From assembly GCF_954871325.1 (NCBI RefSeq), contig NC_088776.1, positions 52,966,569-53,030,568 on the forward strand: DNA of 64,000 bases. Reading direction: 5' to 3'. Made by a program: the position numbers and the translations under genes. Numbering within the stretch: the stretch's first letter is position 1; each line of letters starts with the position of its first letter. Source of the stretch: Gordionus sp. m RMFG-2023 (lineage: Eukaryota; Nematomorpha; Gordioida; Chordodea; Parachordodidae). Positions 50,901 through 62,246 of the stretch are shown here, one piece after another. Under the pieces are notes generated by a model. It made no database searches and was not told the origin of the DNA. It saw nothing but the letters and a program-made list of their open reading frames with translations.

Positions 50901-53900
50901 GCTACTTTATTACCTTTTTATAATGTCCTTAAATAAAATTTTGTTAATGTAGTTATTACGTCATTTAAGTGTTTTTTTTTCTTCAAAAATATAAATTCGT
51001 ATTTAATAAAATCTTGTAAAGTTTGGGATAAAAATTATAATATGGGGTTCAAATTACCTTTGTAAAACCGTGGAAAAAATTTTTTGATTTTTTTTTTAAC
51101 TCGTTACATTTTTAGTTGCGAGCGAATTATATGGTAATATAAAATTTTTTTATATATATATATATAATGATTAATTCATTAATACGAATTTTATGCCTAA
51201 CAAATTCACCTTAAAAAAAAGCAAAAATTGAAGATTAAAGGATGATTTACATTTTTTTGTCATTCATCAAAAGAAATCACCAAAATATAACCAGAATTTT
51301 TAAACATGAAAGCTCAAAAATGAAATAATTAAGTTTTTTTTAAAAAATAATGTCATCCCCTTCCCCTTATTAGCCCTTAAATTTTTTTAATACTATATAT
51401 TTTGTTAATATTCTTATAGAGTTTGACTTTTTTTAAAAAAAAAAATAACAGATTTTTTACCCCTATTTTCAAGTCTGTTCCTGCCAGGCTATTTCTTAAG
51501 ACCCTAAATTCTTAATTTTTTTTATCAAAAAATATTGTTATTATTATAAATAATCTTGGTAATGTTTCTCTTAAATTGTTTTCAACGGGAAATTCGAAAA
51601 ACTATGAAGCAGTTAAAAAATGAATATTAATTAATATACCATTCATTATATGATTTTTCCACAAAAATAATGTAAAAAGGAATATTTTTTAAATCCTCAA
51701 TTTTTTTTATGTTCTTCAAAAAAATAAAAATAAAGCTGTTTGTGGATCCTGGTTCGACCATGTAATAGGATATTGGGAGCAAACAGAGAAAAACATTTTG
51801 TTCCTCAAATACGAAGATATGAAAAAGGTATTATCATCCATCACATTATCATTTATATATGTGATGGTAATGTCTTTTTTTCCTGCAATGTATTATTTTT
51901 TTTAACTATAAATCATTTGTTGAGTAAGTTTTTTTTTAACATCATATTTGGAATACCTAACCTATGAATTTCGGGCGATTTTGTCATGAACTTTTGAACT
52001 TAATATAATCTATATTCGTTTTTCCATAAATTTTTTTATATAAATTATAAATGACTCAAAGACTAATGGCAAAAATGTATACAATTCATAAGACAGGTAT
52101 TCTAAACTTGCTGGAATACATTTTAGGTGAAATCAGACCTTTAAATTTATAAAAAAAACGCATTCAAAAAATGATTCAAAGTTGAAAAAATAATACATTC
52201 CCCGAAAAAACACAATCTTATATTTATTAATTGTTTTTCTTTAAATCCCTGAAAATTAATTTTTTTTAAAAATTAGCCGCTAGTATCTATTAGAACTTAG
52301 TGGATAGACGATGTATAACCTGCCCCTATCCTAAAGGCAGATTTTTTATAATTTATTTTTTGAAAGTTTCTTTTCATTCCATTTTTTCAGATCATTATAA
52401 ATCAAATAAGAATTCACCCCACTCACCCTTCCCTATTAATTTAGGTTATTAGTTACCTTATTGTAGAGCCTTAAGTTTGGCTTGTGGCTAAAAAGATTTT
52501 TTTCGCTTGGTAGAATTTAGGATAAAAGTTATTAATCACTTCTTTTTTGTCTCGTTTAAATTTATAAAATTGCGTTTACTTCATATTAAACTTACAAACT
52601 GACCAGGCGTAGCTCGATCCTAAAAATAAAAAATTGGGACTGGCTACAGGTCAAGGAATTCTTCGAAAGGGCTTTACTTCAAAGTCTTTAAAACTGAATA
52701 ATTGCAAATAATTTTGATAGGAAGAATTAAATTATAAAACTTTTCCCGGGCAATCAAATAAATATTGGCCCTATTTATAGTCATGATATTTATATATATA
52801 TATTTTAAAAAAAAAAATTTGAAAGAATTTCCGAGAAAATATAGAAAAAATCGCAGATTTCTTGGGAGCCGATCTATCTGACGAGCAAATCTTCAAAGTG
52901 CTAAACCATTGTTCATTCGAATCCATGCAAAAGAATGAAAAGGCTAATCGCGATTGGATTCCAATATTCGATAAATCCAAAGGAAACTTTATGAGAAAAG
53001 GTTTAATTTTTTTGTAAATTTATTTAGTTTATTGAATGGCAGGCATAGATATATATAATAATCCTCAAAGAGAATTTCTGGTTTTGAACTTTAAGTGTAA
53101 TTTCTCGAGAAATTTAAAATTAAGGGAAAAACTGGAAAATTTCATATTTAAAAAGAATAATATATAAAATATTGAATATTTTAGGTTTCACGTAAAATCA
53201 GTTTACTATTAACGTTAATAATATAATATTATTACAATTGTTTTTGTCGTTGGAGACTCCAAATCAGTTCTTAAACTTTAAGAATTAATCAATTAGTTAA
53301 TCATAGAGCTTAGCTTCTCTATAAAGTAAATATTCGCTCTTATGAAATAACTTTTTCAACCTCTTCATTTTTTGTACTTTAATTAAATTTACTATTTCTT
53401 TAAGAATATTTTTGGAACTATTATTAATTTAGGAATAATTAAAATTGGAAGATTTATCATCAATATCCATTAAGGTTTCTATTTCCATATAATAAACATG
53501 AGAAAATTAGACACTTAAAACTTATAAAAGTGTAAATATTTAATTTGATAAAAAGTTAAAGAATCGTATATAAATTAAATTTAAAAGAACCTTGATTGAA
53601 AATAATTTAGTAAATATAAATTAATTGTCCTATGATGATCATCGTTTTGATGATGAATATATGATAATTTTAAATTAAATTTAAAAACCTTGATTTAAAA
53701 TAATTTAGTAAATATAAATTATTTGTCCTATGATGATCATCGTTTTGGATATTTGTGTATATATATTATTTTTTACTTATTAACTAAATAATATAAAGGT
53801 ATAGTCGGCGATTGGAAAAACTATTTTGACCAGCAGGATAACCAAGCCTTCATGTCTTTGTATCATGCCAAAATGGGGCAGTATACCAACCTCAAGTTCG

Positions 53901-54163
53901 AATTTGAAATCCCTCTACAACCTCGCCTTCTGCCTAACCAGCCAAATAAGAAAACCAATTTCTCGGCTAAAAATTCCACTCCTCTCAGTATCACCAACTC
54001 ATCACCGCAGGAAAATGAATATTCCTCTTCCTCCACCGATAACGCCTTCAATTCTATAAACTATGAATCTTCCATAAAATTTATCAATAATAATGTCTTC
54101 GCATACCATGAACGTTCATTGTTAAGTACATCTCCAACTTCACCTTTATTTATTGTCCGATGA
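47987..54163 (+). CDS. Cytosolic sulfotransferase (SULT family), six exons, 381 residues
   Basis: It transfers sulfate from PAPS to a hydroxyl or amine of a small substrate in the cytosol; the substrate cannot be told from sequence. Exons: 47987-48155, 48792-49006, 49826-49955, 51736-51827, 52826-53000 and 53799-54163. All five introns are GT-AG, phases agree, and the sum is 1146 nt including the stop. Motifs: PAPS 5'-phosphosulfate loop TFPKSGTTW (52-60, split by intron 1), GTHLPFHLLP with the likely catalytic His112, the 3'-phosphate site YVMRNPKDVAVSFYHH with Arg134 and Ser142, CGSWFDHVIGYWE, FLKYEDMKK and the C-terminal PAPS motif RKGIVGDWK (259-267). The usual dimer motif K-x3-T-V-x3-E is altered to KNYFDQQDNQ. 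Family members normally end soon after this region, near 290-300 residues. Here a Ser/Asn-rich tail of about 80 residues follows. All key active-site residues are present, so it is probably functional. Introns 1 and 4 hold MITEs. Confidence 0.96.
48186..48400. mobile_element. MITE of the GTTAAACGGCT family, copy 4, in sulfotransferase intron 1
   Basis: The right end AAATCGAGCCATTTAACAACA is the inverted family terminus with one difference. The core holds CCTCGAGATTTCG, AATAGATGTCC and GAGCAAAATCTCCAGGGCCGCG. It lies about 30 bp past the exon 1 donor and does not touch splice sites. Confidence 0.65.
51860..52225. mobile_element. Fold-back MITE, copy 2, in sulfotransferase intron 4
   Basis: Same order of segments as 11975-12348: a TTTTTTTCCTGCAATGTATTA arm, GGAATACCTAACCTATGAAT, a central TTATATAAATTATAAATGACTC, then the inverse arm with ATTCATAAGACAGGTATTC and a weaker match to the outer arm. 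It starts about 30 bp after the exon 4 donor. In pre-mRNA it could fold into a long hairpin close to that splice site. Confidence 0.7.
52604..52640. mobile_element. Possible hAT-like left end in sulfotransferase intron 4
   Basis: CAGGCGTAGCTCGATCC resembles the CAGGCGCGTA type of hAT terminus seen elsewhere here. No partner end was found, so this may be a solo remnant or chance. Confidence 0.3.
53590..53747. repeat. 98-bp-spaced direct duplication in sulfotransferase intron 5
   Basis: A segment of about 60 bp, CCTTGATT... AATAATTTAGTAAATATAAATT... ending TATGATGATCATCGTTTTG, occurs at 53590-53650 and 53688-53747 with few changes. It contains the palindrome GATGATCATC. It appears to be a local duplication. 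Confidence 0.8.
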
Positions 54164-54578
54164 TTCTCAAGAGGTCAAAAAGTGTAAGGGGAAAAAAATT
54201 GTAGGCAATGATCTCCAAAACAAAATATACAATTTTTATTATATATTATTTTTTTTCCTTACCTCCATATTTTAATACTTAATCCATTTAATTATACATA
54301 TTATATTATCGTATTTAATGCGCATTTCAAAAATAATATATATCTAGTACTATATTGTGCATACTTATTTAAATAAGCTCAAAATGATTGACGACTGCGC
54401 TACAATTATATCCTTTTCATAACAATTAAAAATAACTATTTTTTTTAAAGATATATACATATTATAACTAACAATATTAAATTGATGGTAGCTAGTTATT
54501 TTCCTAAATTATATATTCATATTAATTATTTGTATTTGTAGAGATAATATACTATAGATATTATTATAAACTTGTATA

Positions 54579-54592
54579 TTTATTTAAATAAA
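54579..54592. promoter_or_regulatory. Back-to-back poly(A) signals between convergent genes
   Basis: AATAAA on the plus strand (54587-54592) and TTTATT, which is AATAAA on the minus strand (54579-54584), sit within a near-palindromic ATTTATTTAAATAAAATTT. They lie 3' of both the sulfotransferase (stop at 54163) and TMED10 (stop at 55033) and could end both transcripts. Such hexamers are common in AT-rich DNA, so this is suggestive only. Confidence 0.4.
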
Positions 54593-55032
54593 ATTTATGC
54601 AAATTCAATAGTAGTTCAAAAAAATATTTTATTTATCATCATCACATATCTAAGGGTTTAAAAAGGAGATAGGCATGAACAGTAGGATTAGGCTAAGATA
54701 GGGAATTTCTTTTTAAAATCGGTTTAAAATTCATATATTTAGGTCAATTACAAAAATTCGATAAAATAACGAATGAGAGTAAAATATAATTGAAAATATG
54801 ATTAGAAGAAGAAAAAATATATAAAGCAATTTAGATAACGATCCAATTTAATAATGATTTAATGTTTTAGGATGTTGATTGTGATTTAAAACTATTAATC
54901 ATAAATAAAAAAATAAATTAGGTATTATATGGGTTTAAAAAAGGAAGGTGTATATGGTTGGTAGTTCAAATTTTTTTAAAAAAATATCTATATTTCGCAT
55001 TTTGTGAGGAAGGAAATGAGACTATTGATTGA

Positions 55033-58000
55033 TTAGTCTATTAATTTTTTGGCTTTGAAATATCTTCTCAGATAAAGGACTTGCCAGAAGGCCAAAGAGA
55101 ACAAGCATAGCATCCCGAAAACGCTAAAATAAAACACCCGATTGCTAGTTGATTCTGTGTGATTGTGAAAATGTAAAATATTATATGTATTAGATCCTTT
55201 TAAAATGACCAAAATAATGAATGAATGATAAAAAAAAATTAATAATGTAATTTGGCCGCATATCTATTCCTCGATTGTACAATGATATTTAGCTATTCTA
55301 AGAAAAAAAAGTTTCGAATAGGTAGGACCGTTGAAGTAAGATATAGTGGAATCACAATTAACCCTCCTCCATTTAATATATCACCTTTTAATCAAAATGG
55401 ACAGGGGGTTAAAAGTTAATATCAATGCTTATAATTTCCGATTAAAATAGTTACTTTAAAAAAAAAAAATTATAGAAAAAATAACCATTGTTAGATCTCA
55501 TATCTTTCTCCCTTTTTTTCATTTCGACCAAATTTCGGACCAACTCATAGGATAGATCCTCTAACCTCTTCATTTCAATCTCCAGTGGTTTTAAATTAGC
55601 GGCGGCACCCAACTAAGGAATATATATATACATGGTTATACGAATATAAAAGGTGTATTTTTTAAAAAAATGAATTTTGATATCACATTTCTATTATTCT
55701 TAAAAAATTATCATTCTTATTTCTAGGATATATTAGATGGATTATATATTAGGATTACAATTTTTTTTCCCCAATGACAGTAGAACTGAAAATTTATTTT
55801 AAAAATTTATAATTTACAAATTTATTGAACCCTTGAGTGGGATGTGAAAAAAATAACGGTAGTAAGTGGGACCCTAATTTTTAAACTTTTATATCTCAAT
55901 CAAATTTCCATATGATATTTTGGACATTTTTGGCCTTAAATTAATTATAAATTATAATATTTTATATTGAATAAGAATTAAAAATAAGGAAATTTTCGTA
56001 GAAAGTATTAAAAGTAGAAAAGTGCTAAATATTATATTTATAATATTATAAAAAACATCAATAATAATAATATTTAATTAATAAATATCGGAACAAAATA
56101 TAAAACTCGTTTTAATAATAATTTTTTTCCTTTTAAATATTAAAATGTGCATCTTTTACCTTCGTTAAATATTTATATCTTAAAATAATTCAATTTAAAA
56201 ATGCATAAAACTTTACGCAAACTTAGTTTGTAATAATATTTTGAACATTTCTGGGGTGTCAGACCCGACAACCGTGGGGTTCGAATTTACTTTGGTCTTA
56301 GGTGAGCCTTATTTTTGAAAATAATTTTGGTTCTGGCTATGATATTTTTTTATCGGGGCCGGGCTTTTTTTGGTCAGGCCTAATTATATTTAGACTCAAT
56401 GCAGTTATCTAGTCGTTTCATTTAAGTAGCTTAAAAAAAGAGGAGTCGTAGTATAATGTAAAAGAATCTTAATAGTTAACGTGCCCCTAGAAGGGTATAT
56501 TAAAAGTTTATATCATCTAATATAATAATTTGAAACCGATATCAAATAAAAAAATATATTATTTACATCGTCAAAATTTTTGGCGTCTACACCGTGCTTC
56601 ATCTCAAAATATATAGGTGTAAAGAGCTGGGGATTTGTCTCTAAAAAAAATAAATAAATGGTAGGATAAATATTAATTTCAAAATGTTAACAATATCTGT
56701 CTTTAGAAGTCGAGCAATAAAAATTAAACATTTTATAATTAATTCACTTTTTGAAAAAAAAAATCATCGCATCTTATGAAATTTATTTCAATTCTCAAAG
56801 CATATTCAATATACTTTCAAATTTCTTCCACTTATCATTTTTAGATGTGTTAAAAATAAATAAACAAACAATATAATATTGATAAAACGTTGTGATTTGA
56901 CTTGGAAACAAATGTCGCAAACATCGTATTCATCACTGGTGAAAGAAAATTTCGCCTTTGAGCCTTCATCTTTCTGGTAAAATGAATGATCTTTGGTATT
57001 AGTGACCTTTAATATAAAAAAAATATATTATTGGATATATATATATATATATATCGTTTTAAGAGGGAACAAGGAATGGTATTACTTTAACAAAGTGACA
57101 TTATATATAGGAATTATAATAGGGGTGGGCAAATCTTTAAACTGCTGAGTTTTAAGCCTAAATGTGAAAAATTGAATATTCTTAAATTCAAACCTTACTA
57201 TTATAAGTCTAATTAGCAATAATAAATGACAAATTTTATGATCCAAATAATTGTTATTATGAAGAATTTGTACTTATTTTTTTTTACCAAATTGGGAGAT
57301 AGCAAAGGCTATTGAGAATGTGGTAAACAAACGGTTTAGTTAAATATATGAATACTAAATGAATTTATAAGGACTCTTTTTTAAGCTACTATCTTCTGAT
57401 CCGCATTTAAAAAATCGAGAAAAAAAGAATAATATGGAAAAGAAGCCTTTTAACAGGATTTTGAACAGGAACCGAACCCTTTTTTCCCCAAACCCGAAAA
57501 TAGTTATTATAAACTCGAACCCAATTCCCTAACCAGGCTCAGGAATTTAAGTCATTTTATTATTTATTTCTTCGAAAGGAAAAGTAAAGAATATAAGAAT
57601 CCGCCCAAAACTTGATTTTTTTATAGAGGAGAATAGCACTCCTAATGCATTGCGATACAGGTCTCCTCACTTGATTACCGTTTGTTTCAAATTTTTTAGG
57701 TGTAATAAAAATAGCTACCGAAAGATTTCGAAATAAACTTACATACCTCATTCTGTTTGATCGATAGTTTAGGTAATTATAGGGCTGTCGATTCACTATT
57801 TTCACCGATAGGACCGGGTATTACTATCCGATATTTATATCGATTTATTTATTATCTATATCATAGAAAAATGAATGATTCCTATTCAAAAAAAAATACC
57901 AACTAGCCTTTAAAGAATGATATTTTTTTTCTTCATTCTCCAAAAATTAATCTCATTTAAAATAAAAGCGATTATGACTGAAATAGTGTTTTTAAGGCTG

Positions 58001-59602
58001 GATTTGGAATATTTTTAAAAAGGGTGAAATCAATATTTTAGCCAAAATATTATAGCCTAATTAATTACGATACTTTTAGGCGTTTAGGCTAATTTATAGC
58101 CGACTAAAAAATCGGCTAAACCATGTATCATTTTAGGGTTTTTCTTAAAAGGATAGCAGCGCAAATTTGAAAGAAACTAATATAAATTAAAAGGCCTTAA
58201 TGTTAACAAATTTTCTCCAAAAGGTTTCTGAAGATTGAGCAGAATTAATCAGCATTTAGCCATTGCCCCAACTACATAAAAATAGATGCCCGGACCTTTC
58301 TGTAATTTGTGGAGAAAATTTCCAAGCTTGGGATAATTTACTTTTGATTAAAATCTAGAGTTAGCCATTAAATAAATTTTGGTTCTTTTTTATTAATTAA
58401 TTATTTATGTAATAAATTATTTTAAAGAAAATATTATAATCGTATAAACATTAAATTAACCTAAAAAAATAAAAATGGATCGGTTTCTTTTAAAAAATAT
58501 CAGCCCAATCCGATATTTTTTAAAAACGTCAAATCGACACAGCCCTAGTAATTTAATACTCATTTAAATTTATACCGAACCTTATTTTTATAAACTTTAT
58601 GGCAGCACACTGAATCTCATTTAAAAAAAAGAATTCTAATTTGGGTCAGTACTGAACCCAATGGAAATTATGCTGGGTCCATAGAACCCCACCTTTTAAA
58701 GAAGATAAATCCCTATTAAGACAATAATTTCAATATAGAATCAGAGCATATTAATTTTTATATTTTCTATGCATTCCTATATATGCAAATTGTAAATTTA
58801 ATATAACAAAAATATATTTAAATTTGTTAGTATTAAAAATAGTTTCTAAAATTTTGGAAAGAAACAAATATTTCATTTTATCATCAGCTCTTGTAAATAT
58901 TTAGCTTTGCTATATTGGACCAAAGAGATGATTAAATATATATATTAATTTAAAATCTTCTAATTACCAAAAAATAATTTTTAATTGTTGTAAATGAATA
59001 TTTTAATTATATAATTGATGCTATTTCATATAAAATTATGTGATATTAACTTTTTTTGCTTCTAATGTTTGCAATAACATGCTAAACTTTAACACCAATT
59101 TGCAACACTTTAAATAATATAATGTGTGATTTTAAAAATAAGAAAAAATTTGAAGAAATATTGTTGTATTTTAGAGTTGAGTTATTATATATAAATTCAT
59201 ACAAATGGTAAGATCAACTAATTATAATATTTGTAATATATTATTTCTCGTTAATTATGAATTAAATTAATAACATTTAGTGATATTTAGAAGTAAAAAG
59301 TTTAAAAAAAGCTGGATTAAATTCCTTAATAATCAAATAGATTATGTAATATTTTAGTTATTATTTTCAAATAATTTTCTTATATTTATTGGCTCTATAT
59401 AAATATATAGCAAATTATACATTACCGAGATAGAAACATGGTTTCCATGAAGATTATCTATTTCATATTCCCCTACAACTGGAACATCCTTGTGTACTTC
59501 TTCTTGGAAGCATTTTTTTGTATTTGGCAAGACATCTACCCAAATCGCTGTTAAATCGCTGTAGAAAATGGGCAAAATTATGAACAACGTCAATATATTC
59601 AT
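55033..59602 (-). CDS. TMED10: TMED10-type p24-delta cargo receptor, five exons, 196 residues
   Basis: A p24 family type I membrane protein that cycles between ER and Golgi and helps load cargo into COPII and COPI vesicles. Exons: 59602-59426, 57006-56902, 56626-56567, 55612-55486 and 55154-55033, with GT-AG borders and consistent phases. Residues 1-19 are a signal peptide. The GOLD domain follows with [20 protein letters not shown] (Cys31) and [14 protein letters not shown] (Cys92, plus an extra Cys89). Then come [12 protein letters not shown], the coiled-coil stretch [14 protein letters not shown] to MKKREKDMR (121-153), ESTSNRV and a membrane span (about 163-184). The cytosolic tail is [13 protein letters not shown]. 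The tail keeps the Lys-Lys-Leu-Ile-acidic end of TMED10; the usual Phe-Phe pair is Tyr-Phe. The model is about 7 residues short between Cys92 and MKHGV, so the exon 2 donor (CAA|GTCAAA) is uncertain or a microexon was missed. Intron 1 (2.4 kb) carries a MITE. Confidence 0.94.
57460..57545. repeat. AACCG-rich repeat block in TMED10 intron 1
   Basis: GGAACCGAACCC, AACCCGAAAATAG, CTCGAACCCAATTCCC and AACCAGGCTCAGG occur together, as in 40256-40990. Probably a fragment of the same non-autonomous family. TAGGGGTGGGCAAA at about 57120 may be an unrelated hAT-type left end; no partner was found. Confidence 0.4.
57780..58547. mobile_element. 768-bp hAT-like MITE in TMED10 intron 1
   Basis: The left terminus is TAGGGCTGTCGATT; the right terminus, reverse complemented, is TAGGGCTGTGTCGATTTGACG. 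They match apart from a 2-base gap. Flanks GGTAATTA and GTAATTTA form a near target duplication. The interior contains a diverged copy of the GTTAAACGGCT-family core at about 58220-58380, so it may be composite. No transposase. Confidence 0.65.
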
Positions 59603-59719
59603 GCGTGTTTCTAAATTGAAAAAATGGATTGATGATAAATCGTCTTACATAAAAAAAACGTTTTATGCTAAATGTTATCTCGATCGACATTGTCGACCTC
59701 AATCATCTCAACACCACTC

Positions 59720-60150
59720 TGGCTGAATACCCCCATTATGGGCTTACCATATTTAGGATGCAAATAGAATTTAAGGCGATATATAGAAAAATTATATTAT
59801 ATTTATGGGGGAAGAAATGGAATTTATGGGATAAATAGATAATATATATACCCCATTGAAAATAGAATTTATAGGGGTAGATATAAAAAATTATATACCC
59901 TTATACCCTATTTATGGGTGAAATAGAGAAAAATCAAAACTATATTCCCCAATTATTGGGGAAATAGAGAAATAAAAATTCAAAATGTTTTTTAAAACAA
60001 ATAATTTTTTTCAATAATTTTTATATTACTAAACTATTTTTTTCAAAAACGTTTTTGTTTTATTCAAAACAAAATATTGAATCTTTGAAGTAAAACGTAT
60101 TTTTTCAAAACAAGCATTGTTTTTTATGAAAAAAATTATGTTTTTTAATC
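59720..60150. other. AT-rich non-coding sequence with TTATGGG/CCCCAT motifs
   Basis: Several near-repeats of ATTTATGGG and TACCCC between 59735 and 59960 alternate in orientation and suggest a decayed inverted repeat. No gene. Confidence 0.35.
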
Positions 60151-60159
60151 TGCCAGGGG

Positions 60160-60570
60160 CTAATCTTTACTACTAAATATTAATACACTATAATTTTAAC
60201 GAGTTTATGAATAATTTGGAGAATCTTAAATTTTATGAATAATTTGGAGAATCTTAAATTTTATGAATAATTTGGAGAATCTTAACTTTTAACTATGTCA
60301 ATCAGTGCTTAAGATAATAAAATTAATAATTACTATATTAATAAAAATATCTATATACCACTTTTTGCAATTAAATATATATTAATATTTTTTGGTCCAT
60401 TTTGGAAATAATCAGAAAGATATCTTATATTAAAGTTTCCCTTAAATAAACGGCCCGTGACTAATTTTCCTTACTATTAAGAATACCCTCTATTTTTTGA
60501 CGAGTTTATATATATTTTGGAAAATCTTAAATTCTCATGTCAAAAAGCGCTCAAGATTAAATAATTATGA
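60160..60570. repeat. Diverged duplication containing a three-copy 28-bp minisatellite
   Basis: TTATGAATAATTTGGAGAAT plus CTTAAATT repeats three times at 60205-60288. A second, diverged block at about 60455-60570 (GACGAGTTTATATATATTTTGG, then AATCTTAAATTCT and CAAAAAGCGCTCAAGATTAA) matches the block around the first array, so the whole segment was duplicated before the minisatellite expanded. Confidence 0.75.
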
Positions 60571-62095
60571 CTATTTTCATATAAATATCATATAAATTTA
60601 AAGTTAGCGACATTTAATATAGAATCAAAATTTTTTCCGAGGTTTTTTAAAATTTTTTCATAGCGAAAATATCGCAATTAATCCACATAAAGCACATGAC
60701 TGATAAAATCAATCCTTGACATAGCCATGTTTCTGTTTGTATATTTTTATATCAATTTTGAAATGTTTCCAATTCAGTGTAAAGTATAATTCTACAGTCC
60801 TTTTTGAAGCATCGCATATCGATTGTTGTCATACCTATTTATCATTATAGCAAACTAATACATTATTTTCAATTTTCTCGATTGTGTTTAATTTACAAAC
60901 TTTGCTTAAAATCCACAAAAATCTTTCCATTTCTATGAGTGAGGTAATTCAATTTAATTTCGGATAAAAATATATAAATGTTTTATAATATTAATTTATT
61001 GTCGATTATATCTGCTAACTCGTAAAATTCAATTATCTATATAAAAATATAGCAAATAAAAAATCAATAAAAACTTGAATTTATTTTATCATTTATTAAG
61101 AAATTAATAAATTAATAAATTTTTCTGTGATTTTTGTAGTTTTGATATTAAATATATAGTAAAAAATAAGTTTATTTAAAATAAAATACTCCCATCCTTA
61201 CTTTCAATAATTTTCACATTTTTTTTTCCTTATTCTTTCTTGTTAATAAAATTACTGTAAAATTTTTTATGTCTTCCTTGTATTTTCATCCTGACCGGCA
61301 ATTTGACATTCATTTTTCATCTCCATATTTTCTTTATATAAATTAATAAAAATATATTAAAATTTTCTGATTAATTTTTAAATAATGAAATCAATATTTT
61401 ATATTTTTAAATAAATAAATTAAGAAGATTTTCTAAAATTGAACGAACGTAAAAAACGAACGCAATTGTCAAAAAAAAGGAATGTCATTCATCATTTTTT
61501 CCAAAAAAATAAACTTCGTTCACGTTCGTTTACAACATTATAATAGATTTATTTCCAAAAATTATAAAAAATACTTACTTCACCTTTGCAAATCATCATC
61601 ATAATCAAAGGAAGTAATTATTATATGATATATCATAATTTAGCTTAAAAATTAATTAAATATTATTAATATATTTTAAATTGAAAAGTTTTGGAGATTG
61701 AAAAAAATTTTTATATATTTTTTTAGAATTCGTTTTTTTTTCCTTTCTCAAAATATAGATAAAAAATAAACAAACATTTTTAAATTTATGATTGAATTAA
61801 AATAAAAAATGGTAGATTTTACTTGTTAACCTATTTTAAAAAATTTATAAAAAAACATGAGTTTTTTTAAAAAAAATCGGAAGTAAGCTATAAAATTCGG
61901 GAGAAAGCGTAAATTAATAGAAGGCGTGTTTTGGTTTATACTAAAGTAAAATATCGGGAGATTTAAGCTAAAATCGGGAGATCTGGCTACGCTGATTAGG
62001 ACCTCTGGGAGATGTCAGAAATCAGGTAGTGGATTTATAAAAAATGATACATAATTATAGTGTCCCTAATTTAAAAAGGAATTACTAGCTTATTA
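60571..62095. other. AT-rich sequence with a MITE-like right end, no gene
   Basis: AACGAACGTAAAAAACGAACG at 61442 faces CGTTCACGTTCGTTTAC at 61518 as a small inverted repeat. CTGGCTACGCTG at 61984-61995 looks like a hAT-type right terminus without a recognised left end. No coding exon was seen. Confidence 0.4.
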
Positions 62096-62098
62096 ATT

Positions 62099-62246
62099 CA
62101 AATTTTATTTTTCAAATTTTATTTTTCAAATTTTATTTTTCAAATTTTATTTTTCAAATTTTATTTTTCAAATTTTATTTTTCAAATTTTATTTTTCAAA
62201 TTTTATTTTTCAAATTTTATTTTTCAAATTTTATTTTTCAAATTTA
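62099..62246. repeat. 14-bp minisatellite, about ten copies
   Basis: CAAATTTTATTTTT is repeated head to tail with almost no variation across about 148 bp. The homogeneity suggests recent expansion and length polymorphism. Confidence 0.95.

Noticed and set aside
59463-59702. Minus-strand 79-residue frame overlapping TMED10 exon 1
   Set aside because: It is out of frame with the conserved signal peptide and GOLD start and has no family match.
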